Shown one piece after another: positions 17,536 through 26,300 of a stretch of 64,000 nt of DNA. This DNA comes from JAXGXT01 sp040772665 (lineage in GTDB: Bacteria; Bacillota; Clostridia; Lachnospirales; Anaerotignaceae): assembly GCA_040772665.1 (NCBI GenBank), contig JAXGXT010000006.1, positions 1-64,000 on the forward strand, in the 5' to 3' direction. The notes beneath the pieces were generated by a model that had not been told where the DNA came from, did no database searches, and saw only the letters and a program-made list of their open reading frames with translations. Position numbers and translations under genes: made by a program. Every line of letters starts with the position of its first letter. The stretch's first letter is position 1.

Positions 17536-18915
17536 TTAATATCTATTGTTTTTAACATATCTTTTTGTAGCATCAAAAACCTCTTTAGAAAGCAGTATAA
17601 TAGCAGTAAGGGTTGGCATTGCCATAAGTCCGTTAAAAGTGTCTGAAATTTCCCAAACTAAATCAAGAGAAGAAACACAGCCCACAATAATTGCAATCAC
17701 AAAAAGCATTTTATAAAGAAAAGTATACTGTAAACCAAAAAGATATTCAACACATCTTTCGCCATAATAACTCCACCCAAGCAATGTTGCAAAGGCAAAC
17801 ATTGAAATACCAACAGATATAAAACCTCCTGCAAAAGAGCCAAATCCTTTTGAAAAAGCAAGTATTGTAAGCCCTGCTCCTGTTATAATTTCACCGTTTC
17901 CGTCGGTTGCACCTAAAACCCCCGTTGTTAAAATAACCAAAGCAGTTATTGAACAAACAACAATTGTATCGACAAAAACTTCAAAAATCCCCCACATTGC
18001 TTGTTTTACAGGCTCTTTAGTGTCTGATGCCGAATGCGCTATAGATGAGGAACCAAGCCCTGCCTCGTTGCTGAAAACTCCTCTTGCCACACCAAAACGC
18101 ATTGCTTTGGATATGGTGTATCCGGCAATTCCGCCGCCTACCGATGCGGCGGAAAATGCACCTTCAAAAATTTGCACAAAGGCAGAAGGTATGTTTTTAT
18201 AGTTCATAGCTATTATTATAACTCCTCCCACAACATACAAAAATGCCATAACAGGCACAGTCAATTCTGTAACACGGCCTATGCGCTTTATTCCGCCCAT
18301 CATAACAAGTGCTGTGCAAATTGCAGTAACAATGCCTATATGTAATGTTTCAATTCCAAAGGTTGAATTAATTGCCCCTGCCATAGAGTTTGCCTGACTC
18401 ATGTTTCCCATGCCAAAAGAGGCAAAAATACAAAAAAAAGCAAACAAAACAGCAAGCCATCTTACACCAAGACCCTTTTCTATAAAAACCATAGGCCCGC
18501 CGTTCCATCTTCCGTCTAAATCTTTATAACGATATTTCATGCTTAAAATAATCTCTGCGTATTTTGTCATCATTCCAAAAAATGCCGAAATCCACATCCA
18601 AAAAACTGCCCCTGCACCTCCTGAAACAAGAGCAGTTGAAACTCCAACTATGTTGCCTGTGCCTATTGTTGCCGCCAGTGCCGTTGTTAAAGCCTGAAAC
18701 TGGGATATTGACTTTTTATCTTTTGTTTCCGTTACATTTTTATCCTTAAAAAGTGCAACAATTGTTCCACGCCACCACATTTTAAATTTAGATATTTGAA
18801 AAAACCTTGTACCAACAGAAAAATAAATGCCTATTGCAACAAATATAACACACATTCCAGGTCCCCAAATAAAAGTGTTTATTGCCGCATTTGTTTGAGC
18901 AATCTTTTCAAGCAC
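17536..18915 (-). CDS. agcS: Sodium:alanine/glycine symporter, AgcS family
   Basis: Sodium-coupled amino acid importer of the cytoplasmic membrane. The 459-residue chain holds about eleven hydrophobic helices and the family signature GVFSNEAGLGSSSIAHSA in the middle. TTIGTGNIVGVSTALVSGGAG near 85-108 is the other conserved block. The start is GTG at 18915 with AGGGGGG seven bases upstream. It is a single gene; alanine or glycine is the usual substrate, but specificity cannot be read here. Confidence 0.93.
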   Translation of the reverse strand: MLEKIAQTNAAINTFIWGPGMCVIFVAIGIYFSVGTRFFQISKFKMWWRGTIVALFKDKNVTETKDKKSISQFQALTTALAATIGTGNIVGVSTALVSGGAGAVFWMWISAFFGMMTKYAEIILSMKYRYKDLDGRWNGGPMVFIEKGLGVRWLAVLFAFFCIFASFGMGNMSQANSMAGAINSTFGIETLHIGIVTAICTALVMMGGIKRIGRVTELTVPVMAFLYVVGGVIIIAMNYKNIPSAFVQIFEGAFSAASVGGGIAGYTISKAMRFGVARGVFSNEAGLGSSSIAHSASDTKEPVKQAMWGIFEVFVDTIVVCSITALVILTTGVLGATDGNGEIITGAGLTILAFSKGFGSFAGGFISVGISMFAFATLLGWSYYGERCVEYLFGLQYTFLYKMLFVIAIIVGCVSSLDLVWEISDTFNGLMAMPTLTAIILLSKEVFDATKRYVKNNRY

Positions 18916-18987
18916 CTTTGTCCCCCCTTAAATACTTCCATTGTAAATTATATAATGAGGGGAAAGGTTTTATGTAAAAAATAAAAC

Positions 18988-19013
18988 AGACCTGCAAAAA
19001 TTCGGGCAGGTCT
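18988..19013 (-). terminator. Terminator of the DUF134-Crp operon
   Basis: AGACCTGC and GCAGGTCT enclose a 10-nt loop; on the minus strand the stem is followed by GTTTTATTTTTT, six bases past the regulator stop. Confidence 0.85.
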
Positions 19014-19018
19014 ATATA

Positions 19019-19696
19019 TTAATCTTTATCTATTATTTTTTTAAGCCCCTTGGGGTTTAAAATTTCAATTCCGCCTCTGTATAATTTTACAGTGCCTTCA
19101 TTTTGGAAATATTTAAGCATTCTCGTTACAACTTCCCTTGCAGTACCCATATGTTTTGCAATTTTTTCATGGGTTACATTAAGCTTTAAACTTCCTTCAA
19201 TATTGCTTTGCTGTTGTAAAAAATCAGCAAGCCTTGAGTCGAAACTTCTAAACATAATTTGTTCAACAAGCCACATAACCTCTGAAAAATGGCCTGCCAT
19301 AACTTCGTTTGTGTAATTTGCAACAGCTATTGAAGAACTTTTTAACTTTTCAAAAACAGGCTGACTGATAATTATAATCTCCGATTCTTCTTCTGTTTCC
19401 ACATTAACATCAAACTGTATGTTAGGCATTTCACAAGCAGATGTAAACAAACACATATCTCTTTCAAAAAGTCTGTACAAAGTTATTTCCCGTCCGTTTT
19501 CACTTACAATATATGCTCTGAGCCTCCCTTTTTTAACAAGAGTAAGCCCTATACAATCCATTATTCCGCTGTGAAGCATTATGTCTTTTCCTACACTGCG
19601 GTATGTACAGCCTTGAACTAAAAAATCCTGCTCCTCATGGCTAAGCTTGGACCATACAGGAAAAAATTCTTCTAAATCTTTTCTTATATCCATCAC
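19019..19696 (-). CDS. Crp/Fnr-family transcriptional regulator
   Basis: 225 residues: an N-terminal cyclic-nucleotide-binding-like beta barrel (about 10-125), a dimerisation helix and a C-terminal winged helix-turn-helix (KIAKHMGTAREVVTRMLKYF, about 175-195). The barrel has LFTSACEMPN, seen in several clostridial members, but lacks the N-terminal four-cysteine cluster of true Fnr, so it does not look like an Fe-S oxygen sensor. Its ATG overlaps the stop of the DUF134 gene by four bases, so the two are translated together. The ligand and target genes are not known. Confidence 0.9.
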   Translation of the reverse strand: MMDIRKDLEEFFPVWSKLSHEEQDFLVQGCTYRSVGKDIMLHSGIMDCIGLTLVKKGRLRAYIVSENGREITLYRLFERDMCLFTSACEMPNIQFDVNVETEEESEIIIISQPVFEKLKSSSIAVANYTNEVMAGHFSEVMWLVEQIMFRSFDSRLADFLQQQSNIEGSLKLNVTHEKIAKHMGTAREVVTRMLKYFQNEGTVKLYRGGIEILNPKGLKKIIDKD

Positions 19697-20052
19697 CCCA
19701 CCTCTTCACTTTTGCGTCTTCTGCAGCAGCTTTTTTCAACGCAGTTTAAATCCCTGCCGTTACAAACATTAAATTCTCCGCCCTCTATTATAAGCCTTTT
19801 GCCGTTAACGAGGCAGTCGGCTATTTTTTTTCTTGCAGAAATATATATTGATTGAACCGTTGTTCTTGCAATTCCCATTTTGGCGGCACACTCTTCCTGG
19901 GTCATTTCCAAAAGGTCTATAACCCTTATGGTTTCGTACTCGTCAACACTCATAACCACTGCATTATTGTCTTTATTAGCAAAATTGCGAGGAAAAAATT
20001 CAGTATTATGAGGTAAGCGGCATATCTTTCTTGTTTTTTTTGGTCTTGCCAT
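19693..20052 (-). CDS. DUF134 DNA-binding protein
   Basis: 119 residues starting MARPKKTRKICRLP, with FFPRNF and a sigma-70 region-4-like helix-turn-helix (SVDEYETIRVIDLLEMTQ then CAAKMGIARTTVQSIYISAR), and a cysteine-rich tail (CNGRDLNCVEKSCCRRR). This is the layout of DUF134 proteins, often found near iron-molybdenum-cofactor-type proteins, none of which is present here. I chose the ATG at 20052 behind GGAGGTG; an upstream ATG at 20076 is less likely. It is coupled to the Crp-family gene, so the two probably act in one regulatory circuit. Confidence 0.88.
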   Translation of the reverse strand: MARPKKTRKICRLPHNTEFFPRNFANKDNNAVVMSVDEYETIRVIDLLEMTQEECAAKMGIARTTVQSIYISARKKIADCLVNGKRLIIEGGEFNVCNGRDLNCVEKSCCRRRKSEEVG

Positions 20053-20084
20053 AATTAAACACCTCCAAGTGCTCACATAGTTTA

Positions 20085-20112
20085 ATTATACTCTATTTTC
20101 GGCATAGGTCAA
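20085..20112 (-). promoter_or_regulatory. Promoter of the DUF134-Crp operon
   Basis: TTGACC and an exact TATAAT on the minus strand, 16 bases apart, 32 bases before the DUF134 start. Confidence 0.75.
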
Positions 20113-20138
20113 TAAAAAGAAAACTTGTATAATAAAAA

Positions 20139-20175
20139 CCAATATCTCCAAAGACGTTTTCAGTGGAAATATTGG
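20139..20175 (-). terminator. Terminator of the stalk/TolC-like operon
   Basis: CCAATATCTCC pairs with GGAAATATTGG (one mismatch); on the minus strand the stem is followed by TTTTTATT. Confidence 0.75.
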
Positions 20176-20202
20176 CTTATAAAATTAATGTTTTTATGAG
20201 CT

Positions 20203-21339
20203 TTACCTGCTTGATGATCCGCCTAAAGTTACACAAGGATTTTCAAAACTGTAAACAAGTGCTGCATGTTTCATTTTTGAAGAAGTTATTGTGTTTTCCA
20301 AAGTTTTAACATTAAGCCCATCTTCATCAAGTTCAAGCCTTGTTGCTCTTCCTTGTGCAAAGTTGGTTTTTGTTGCCTCAAGCTTTTTCTTTGCAATTTC
20401 AAGGTTGCTTTCAAGTTCTTTAATGGATGCCTCAAGGCTTAAAATTCCTGCATAAGTTCCCTCTATAACAGCCTTCCCCGCATCCTCCAAAGCTTTAAGC
20501 CCTGCTTCGGCGCTTGAAATGTTGTATATTGTCTGGTCATAGCTGTAGGGTGAGCTGCTGCTTGCAGCAGACATTGTCTTTGAATTTCTAAGGTTTTCAA
20601 CATTCATTTTTGTCATAATAATTGTGGGGTTTGTTGAATTTTTAATTCTTGCATATTCAGCAATGTCTTTAACAGGTTTATAAGGGATATACTCAACGCT
20701 GTAATTAATTTCAAACTCTGGCTTTGACATTCCCATAAGCCTTGCAAGGCCGTTATAAGAATTTTCAGTGCCAATTTTGGCTTGTGTTAAGGCCGCTTCA
20801 TATTTTTCAAGCTCTGTTTTTGCAGCAAGTTTTTCGTTTGCAGAAACCATCCCAAGCCTTTCCATAAGATTAGCTTTGTTATATTTGGCTTGATAAATAC
20901 TTTTTTGTTTTTCTGAAAGCTTAATAGCTTCTTCACTGCTTGTTATGCTCTCCATTGTTGTCATCACAGTATATGCAAGGCTTTTTTCAAGGGCTTCTCT
21001 TTGATATTTTTGAGCTCCCATTGCAGTTGTCATACTATTTACACTCGTAAGAAGAGTATAAAGATTTTCAGGATAAGTAACAGGAGGCAATTCAGGAGTC
21101 ATTTCCCCATGAACTATGCCGCCAAGGCTTTGAACAAGGGATTGGTTTTGCTTTTCCATCAGCTCAAGGTTTTGCTCTAAAAGGCTTAAATCAGAGCTGT
21201 TTTTAAGAGCTTTTTCAAGCACTTGCTCATATGTATAAACGGGTTTTTCCTTAACTTCTTCTTTGACTGCCGCAAATGCAGTTGAAGTAAACATAAGTGC
21301 AGATGCAACAATATAAGCTGTTATTTGTTTAAATTTCAT
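20203..21339 (-). CDS. TolC-like (outer membrane efflux type) exported protein
   Basis: 378 residues with a cleavable signal peptide (positively charged start, hydrophobic core, TSTAFA-A near 18-24). The rest is almost wholly alpha-helical with heptad patterns: YTYEQVLEKALKNSSDLSLL, NEKLAAKTELEKYEAALTQAK and ELESNLEIAKKKLEATKTNF, followed by GRATRLELDEDGLNVKTLE. This is the repeat layout of TolC/OEP proteins, but somewhat shorter than the usual 420-480 residues. The rest of the window looks monoderm, so it may be an envelope-anchored coiled-coil protein rather than a real outer membrane channel. It follows the stalk-domain gene by 18 bases. Confidence 0.75.
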   Translation of the reverse strand: MKFKQITAYIVASALMFTSTAFAAVKEEVKEKPVYTYEQVLEKALKNSSDLSLLEQNLELMEKQNQSLVQSLGGIVHGEMTPELPPVTYPENLYTLLTSVNSMTTAMGAQKYQREALEKSLAYTVMTTMESITSSEEAIKLSEKQKSIYQAKYNKANLMERLGMVSANEKLAAKTELEKYEAALTQAKIGTENSYNGLARLMGMSKPEFEINYSVEYIPYKPVKDIAEYARIKNSTNPTIIMTKMNVENLRNSKTMSAASSSSPYSYDQTIYNISSAEAGLKALEDAGKAVIEGTYAGILSLEASIKELESNLEIAKKKLEATKTNFAQGRATRLELDEDGLNVKTLENTITSSKMKHAALVYSFENPCVTLGGSSSR

Positions 21340-21357
21340 TAAGATTTCTTCCCTTCG

Positions 21358-22077
21358 TTATCTTTTAAAGTAGAAGTTATAAGTTTCAACTTTACCGTTT
21401 GCATCCCTAAGGTCAAATGTGAGATGCATTTGCTTATAGTCTTCGTCCACGATTTCAAAAATAAGATATCCTTCTTTTAATTCGTCATATTCAATATATC
21501 TTGTTTCCCATGAAGTATCCCATTGATGAAGTATTTTAAACTTTTCCACTTCTTTTCCGTCAACAACAAGCTTGCTTGTGCTTGGAACAAGCTGAACTCT
21601 TTCGTTGTTTTTATTTTCCACATTAACAAAAACCTTTGTGCTGTGAAGATTTGTATCACTTGCAACACCTGTAATTTCAACAAGATGATCATTTTGCCTT
21701 GCTCTTACAGGCAGCTTGCTGTAAACAGCCTTATCAGAATCAACTTCACCTTTTTCAACATAAACGATTTTTTCAACTTCTTTTTCAACAATATAAGTTT
21801 TCTTATCGCTTTGAACATCAATGTTTCTTTTTACAATATCCCAGTTAACAGTTGCCCCCAAAGTTTCGGCAACATATCTTAAAGGCACATATGTATAACC
21901 GTTATGGTTAAGAACAGGCTGATCACTTGGTGATGCCGTCTTTTCTCCGTCAAAGGTAAATGTTACATCATTAAAAAGTGTAACTGTGATGTCATTATAA
22001 GCAGCAAACGCAGTTACAGAAACCATGCACACTGCACCTGCAACAAACCCCATTGCCGCACTTTTAAAACTTTTCAT
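21358..22077 (-). CDS. Exported protein with a copper-amine-oxidase-like stalk domain
   Basis: 239 residues: signal peptide (MKSFKSAAMGFVAGAVCM..AFA), then a stalk domain at about 30-90 with the motif NHNGYTYVPLRYVAETLGA and VNWD. A short charged coiled stretch (YIVEKEVEKIVYVEKGE) follows, then a C-terminal beta-rich domain (about 115-239) with no family I recognise. Stalk domains of this type occur on exported clostridial proteins and are not enzymes on their own. It is the first gene of a pair with the TolC-like gene; AAAGGAGGAG precedes the ATG. Confidence 0.82.
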   Translation of the reverse strand: MKSFKSAAMGFVAGAVCMVSVTAFAAYNDITVTLFNDVTFTFDGEKTASPSDQPVLNHNGYTYVPLRYVAETLGATVNWDIVKRNIDVQSDKKTYIVEKEVEKIVYVEKGEVDSDKAVYSKLPVRARQNDHLVEITGVASDTNLHSTKVFVNVENKNNERVQLVPSTSKLVVDGKEVEKFKILHQWDTSWETRYIEYDELKEGYLIFEIVDEDYKQMHLTFDLRDANGKVETYNFYFKR

Positions 22078-22336
22078 TAAAACTCCTCCTTTAAATTTAA
22101 TGTTTATAATACCATGTAATGTAGTTCTGATTTTTTTCTTTCCCCTTAAAATAAACGCAGATAATATTAAAAAGTTTATTTTATTTAAAATTTAAATTTC
22201 TAACATCTTAAATTCTATAATTACCACCCTCCTTAAAATAATGTATTAAACTGCTATCCACAATTTATTCTTTTGCTCTATGCTTTTTTAATAATTAATA
22301 AATTTTTTTAGAGAAAAAAACACCTGCTATACATAT

Positions 22337-23338
22337 TTAACTTCTTTTAAATTTTTTTATAGCCCTTATATCGTCGCCAATAAATTTAAGGGTTGTAAAA
22401 TCCCCCATAAGCCTTGAGGTTATTCTGTCAGAGTATTTTTCTGATAAATCTTTTATTTCCATATTGGTTGAAATAATCATTGGCAGATTATTTATAACCC
22501 TTGTGTTTATAATATTAAAAAGCTGGCTTGTTGTAAATATTGTGTCAAACTCTGTTCCCAAATCATCAATAATCAAAAGTTCCACAGAAAGGACATCTTC
22601 TAAATATCCTTCTCTGCTTTCGTCCTCTTCATCTTTATTAAAGCGTTCTTTTTCAATTTGCATAAACAGCTGAGGGGCTGTAACATACATAACAGTCACT
22701 CCTCTGTCAAGAAGTTCTTTCGCCATGCAATTGCATATAAAAGTTTTTCCAAGACCTGTTTTTCCGTAAATAAAAAGATTTTCTTTTCTTTTTTCAAAAT
22801 TTCTTGTAAAAGAAAGACAATGGCTTAAAATTCTTTGCATGTTTTCTCTTGGAGAAATAATTCCTCCCTCAGCTATTGTTGGGGAATAAAAATCCATGCT
22901 GAAATTTTCAAAATTTTCATCCTTGATTATTTGCTTTATGTTAGATTTGTTATAAACAGAATCAACAATTTTTTGATTAAAACATGAACATCTTTCATTT
23001 GATATGTAGCCTGTGTCTTTGCATTTTTTACAATTATGCTGTATTTCTAAAAAATCGAGGGGCAGTTTGTTATTGCTAAGAATATCCTCTTTTTCTTCCT
23101 TAAGTTTTTTTTGTTTCTCTTTCAATTCTTCTAATGCCTTTGCAGCATTTTGAGGAGAGCTTAAAACAGCTTTTGTAACCTCAATGCCAAGCATTGAAAG
23201 AGTATTATCTATTTCTTCAATACGAGGAAACCGCTCATAAAGTTCCAGTCTTCTTTGGTTTCTTTTTGCAGCCGCCTCTGTTTGTACCGCATCATAATTC
23301 TTTAAAATTTCTTTATATATAGCACTTCTGTTAGCCAT
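22337..23338 (-). CDS. dnaC: DnaC/DnaI-like helicase-loader ATPase
   Basis: AAA+ ATPase that loads the replicative helicase. The 333-residue protein has an N-terminal helical part, a zinc-binding cysteine set (C103, C106, C117, C119 in CKKCKDTG...RCSC), Walker A GKTGLGKT (192-199) and Walker B LLIIDDLG (254-261), with sensor and arginine-finger regions (STNMEIKDL, RITSRLMGDF) after it. Its start lies three bases after the dnaD stop, so it is part of a primosome operon. Confidence 0.9.
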   Translation of the reverse strand: MANRSAIYKEILKNYDAVQTEAAAKRNQRRLELYERFPRIEEIDNTLSMLGIEVTKAVLSSPQNAAKALEELKEKQKKLKEEKEDILSNNKLPLDFLEIQHNCKKCKDTGYISNERCSCFNQKIVDSVYNKSNIKQIIKDENFENFSMDFYSPTIAEGGIISPRENMQRILSHCLSFTRNFEKRKENLFIYGKTGLGKTFICNCMAKELLDRGVTVMYVTAPQLFMQIEKERFNKDEEDESREGYLEDVLSVELLIIDDLGTEFDTIFTTSQLFNIINTRVINNLPMIISTNMEIKDLSEKYSDRITSRLMGDFTTLKFIGDDIRAIKKFKRS

Positions 23339-23341
23339 AGG

Positions 23342-24325
23342 TTACTGCTCCTTTTTGCTGATTCTTTCAAGCTCTTTTCTTTCATATTCTGCAAAATCAT
23401 AATCTCTTTGCTCAAAATTAACGAATTTATTTTTTTTGCTTCCTGCCGAACTTTTCTTTAGGTTTGAAGTCTTGACCTTTGTTTCATTGGAAGGTTTTCC
23501 TTCAAGCGCCTTTGCTTCTTCCACACTTTTTATACCCAAGTCTTTCCACTGTACTAAAATTTTGTCGGCATAAGCAAAAGAGGCTTTTCCTGTATTTAAA
23601 ACTGTTTTTTCACAGGCAAACTCAATCACCTCTATGGGAAGCTTATATTCACGCACCCAAGATGTCATATATTTCTCTTCTCTTTGTATAGGGTTTCTAC
23701 TGCTTTGACCCATGGCACGAAGTATTTTTCTAAAATCAGTGTTATACATACGCAGTTTTTCTTCTGCCGCTTCAGGAGTTGTTATTTCATTTTCAGCCCA
23801 ATCAATTGCAACACGCTCTATATATCGCATATTCCTGTGATTTCTTTCAGCACAATATTCAAGAAGCTTTTCAATAACAGGCAAACTAAGCCCAATCCAT
23901 GTATAAATGGAAAAAATCCCTGACAAGTCATTATGAGTTAAAAGTCTGCCCATATATTTTTGTGTTATTTCAAAAAGCTTTTTTACATCAGGGTTTTTTT
24001 CAGCATACATAGCAAGCTCTATAGGGTCATATTCAGGACGTTTTTCTATATCGACTAGCTTTTTAATAACCTCGTTTTTAGGAAAGGAAACAACTCCCTC
24101 GTTTACCTCCCAAAAACCTTCCTTGCTCCAAAACAGTGCCGACTCATAAACAATATAAGTATTAATTCCAAGACCTTTTGAAATTCTTTCAATTGTGGGA
24201 TTTTCAATACTTCCAGCATAAATATAAGCTATAATAAATTCATTTTTTATACTGCCAATATATTTTTTTATAAAACTGCTTTCAAGATTGACAGAACCGA
24301 AAGCCGTATTTATTTCATTAAGCAT
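23342..24325 (-). CDS. dnaD: DnaD-domain replication initiation protein
   Basis: 327 residues with an N-terminal winged-helix-like domain (EFIIAYIYAGSIENPTIERI) and a C-terminal pair of DnaD/DnaB2 domains (about 110-275, with MGRLLTHNDLSGIFSIYTW and YADKILVQWKDLGIKSVEEA). In Gram-positive bacteria such proteins help DnaA load the helicase at origins and stalled forks. The tail is Lys-rich. It is coupled to the DnaC-like loader. Confidence 0.9.
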   Translation of the reverse strand: MLNEINTAFGSVNLESSFIKKYIGSIKNEFIIAYIYAGSIENPTIERISKGLGINTYIVYESALFWSKEGFWEVNEGVVSFPKNEVIKKLVDIEKRPEYDPIELAMYAEKNPDVKKLFEITQKYMGRLLTHNDLSGIFSIYTWIGLSLPVIEKLLEYCAERNHRNMRYIERVAIDWAENEITTPEAAEEKLRMYNTDFRKILRAMGQSSRNPIQREEKYMTSWVREYKLPIEVIEFACEKTVLNTGKASFAYADKILVQWKDLGIKSVEEAKALEGKPSNETKVKTSNLKKSSAGSKKNKFVNFEQRDYDFAEYERKELERISKKEQ

Positions 24326-24449
24326 TTTTTATCCCTCATAGCTACCTTTTAAAAAATTAATTTAACTAAACAAAATCCATAAAACCATTAAATTCAAGTT
24401 TTATGATTATAAGCATTATAAAGCTTTAACCCTTTATATTACTATTCAT

Positions 24450-24528
24450 CATTATACCATAAAAACAAAAGAAAGCGGCGGCAGAGCCATTAGCTCTTCC
24501 AAAAATACATTTGTGGATATTATACCAT
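24450..24528. repeat. Dispersed intergenic repeat, unit A (copy 1)
   Basis: About 80 bases bounded on both sides by ATTATACCATAAAAA in direct orientation. The core is GAAAGCGGCGGCAGAGCC, then AGCTCTTCC and a degenerate CATTTGTGGA arm. The same unit occurs three times, in whole or part, at 29434-29990. Lies in the 24326-24581 gap, which otherwise holds only the tagO terminator. Confidence 0.8.
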
Positions 24529-24535
24529 AAAAAAA

Positions 24536-24564
24536 AAGGAGGAACAACAAAAACACCCCTCCTT
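24536..24564 (-). terminator. Terminator of the SEC-C...tagO operon
   Basis: AAGGAGG and CCTCCTT enclose a 15-nt loop; on the minus strand the stem is followed by a long T run. Confidence 0.75.
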
Positions 24565-24581
24565 AATCTATATGTAACTAT

Positions 24582-25616
24582 TTATTCCTTATCGTTTTTC
24601 TTATGGTTAAAAAAGTATATAACAAAACTTAAAATAAAAATCATAAGTAAAATAACCACAAAAGTTTTTGCATCCTTAAAAGCAATAAAAACCGCAAGAA
24701 GACCGCAAAGTGTACTTATTCCATAAAGAATTATAACAGCCTTTTTCTGTGAATATCCTCTGTCAATAAGCCTGTGATGAAGATGGCCCCTGTCAGGAGA
24801 CATAATAGATTTTCCTTTTGCTGTTCGCCTTGCAATTGCAAATAAAGTATCAAAAATTGGCAGTCCTAAAGTAAGCATAGACACCGCCAAGGCAAGAAAT
24901 GCATATCCCTTGAAAACTCCCATAATACTTGTTACGGCAAGGGTGAATCCAAGAAAGGTTGAGCCTGTATCCCCCATAAAAATTTGAGCAGGGTTAAAAT
25001 TTCTGGGCAAAAATCCAAGACAGCTTCCTGCAAGTGTTGCAGTAAGAACAACAGCCACTTCATCCCCCGTAAGTATACACAAAACCATAAGAGAAAGTGC
25101 CGCAATTGAACTTACACCTGCCGCCAAACCGTCAAGACCGTCAATAAGGTTAACGGCGTTTGTTACCCCCACAATCCAAATTATAGTTGCAGGAACACTA
25201 AGTGCTTGAAGTGCGGCGGTAAAGGGCCAAAGCACAACATTTATTCTAACCCCTGAAAGAACAACCACACTTGCGGCGGCAATTTGAATTATAAGCTTAA
25301 ACCTTGCCTTTAAATTAAAGCAGTCGTCAAACATTCCAAGCACGACAATCATGCCCGCCCCTATAATAAAGCCAAACAACTGCATAGGCTTGTTATACTC
25401 CATAAATCTGTAAAGCAAAAGAAGTGTAAGCATAAACCCAAGCACTATGGCCACTCCGCCCATTCTGGGCATGGCTTTTGAATGCATTCCTCTGTCTTTG
25501 GGATAATCTATTGCCCCAACCTTAAGAGAAAGTGTTTTTGCCACAGGTGTCATAACATTGGCTATGGCAAAGGCGGTGGAAAACGCCGCTATATATAAAA
25601 CCCAATCATGTTTCAA
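24582..25616 (-). CDS. tagO: Undecaprenyl-phosphate sugar-1-phosphate transferase (TagO/WecA family)
   Basis: Starts synthesis of teichoic acid or another cell-wall polymer by moving GlcNAc-1-phosphate (or a related sugar phosphate) to undecaprenyl phosphate on the inner membrane face. The 344-residue protein has about ten to eleven membrane helices and the MraY/WecA motifs: DDCFNLKARFK, NAVNLIDGLDGLAAG, FMGDTGSTFLGF and the HLHHRLIDRG loop. It is the last gene of a minus-strand run with upp and closes with a terminator. The final residues (NHKKNDKE) are basic and cytoplasmic. Confidence 0.94.
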   Translation of the reverse strand: MKHDWVLYIAAFSTAFAIANVMTPVAKTLSLKVGAIDYPKDRGMHSKAMPRMGGVAIVLGFMLTLLLLYRFMEYNKPMQLFGFIIGAGMIVVLGMFDDCFNLKARFKLIIQIAAASVVVLSGVRINVVLWPFTAALQALSVPATIIWIVGVTNAVNLIDGLDGLAAGVSSIAALSLMVLCILTGDEVAVVLTATLAGSCLGFLPRNFNPAQIFMGDTGSTFLGFTLAVTSIMGVFKGYAFLALAVSMLTLGLPIFDTLFAIARRTAKGKSIMSPDRGHLHHRLIDRGYSQKKAVIILYGISTLCGLLAVFIAFKDAKTFVVILLMIFILSFVIYFFNHKKNDKE

Positions 25617-25657
25617 ATTAAATCTCTCCTAAGCACATCGGTATAAAAGAAAATCTT

Positions 25658-26284
25658 TTATTTCGTGCCGAAAATTCTATCCCCCGCATCGCCAAGACCG
25701 GGAACAATATATCCATGTTCGTTAAGCTTAGGGTCTAAAGCAGCTGTATAAACATCAACATCAGGGTGATTGTCCTGAATCACCTTAACACCTTCAGGTG
25801 CAGCTAAAATACATATAAAAGTAATCTTTTTTGCTCCCTTTTCCTTTAAAAAAGCAATTGCCGCATCAACTGTTCCTCCTGTTGCCAGCATAGGGTCAAT
25901 AAGAAAAACTTCGCTTTCTTCAATATCTCCCGGAAGTTTACAGTAATATTCAACAGGCATAAGGGTTTCAGGATCTCTGTAAAGGCCAATGTGACCAACC
26001 CTTGCATTTGGAATAAGGCTTTGAATTCCGTCTACCATTCCAATTCCTGCACGAAGTATGGGAACAATGGCAATTTTTTTAATAATTTCTTTACATTTTG
26101 TTTTTTCAATAGGTGTTTCAACCTCCACCTCCACAAGGGGAATATCACGTGTTGCCTCGTAAGTAAGAAGAAGAGCAACCTCACCTATTATTTCTCGAAA
26201 TTCCTTTGTTCCTGTTTCCTTATTTCTAAGCAGTGACATTTTATGCTGAATAAGCGGGTGCTGCGAAATAAAAAGTTTACTCAT
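25658..26284 (-). CDS. upp: Uracil phosphoribosyltransferase
   Basis: Salvages uracil to UMP with PRPP. Full length at 208 residues, with PILRAGIGMVDG near 75-86, the PRPP loop DPMLATGGTVDAAI (130-143) and the uracil-binding end GYIVPGLGDAGDRIFGT. It sits between rpiB and tagO, the common Firmicutes order rpiB-upp-wecA/tagO. Confidence 0.97.
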   Translation of the reverse strand: MSKLFISQHPLIQHKMSLLRNKETGTKEFREIIGEVALLLTYEATRDIPLVEVEVETPIEKTKCKEIIKKIAIVPILRAGIGMVDGIQSLIPNARVGHIGLYRDPETLMPVEYYCKLPGDIEESEVFLIDPMLATGGTVDAAIAFLKEKGAKKITFICILAAPEGVKVIQDNHPDVDVYTAALDPKLNEHGYIVPGLGDAGDRIFGTK

Positions 26285-26300
26285 AAATTACTTCCCCCAA

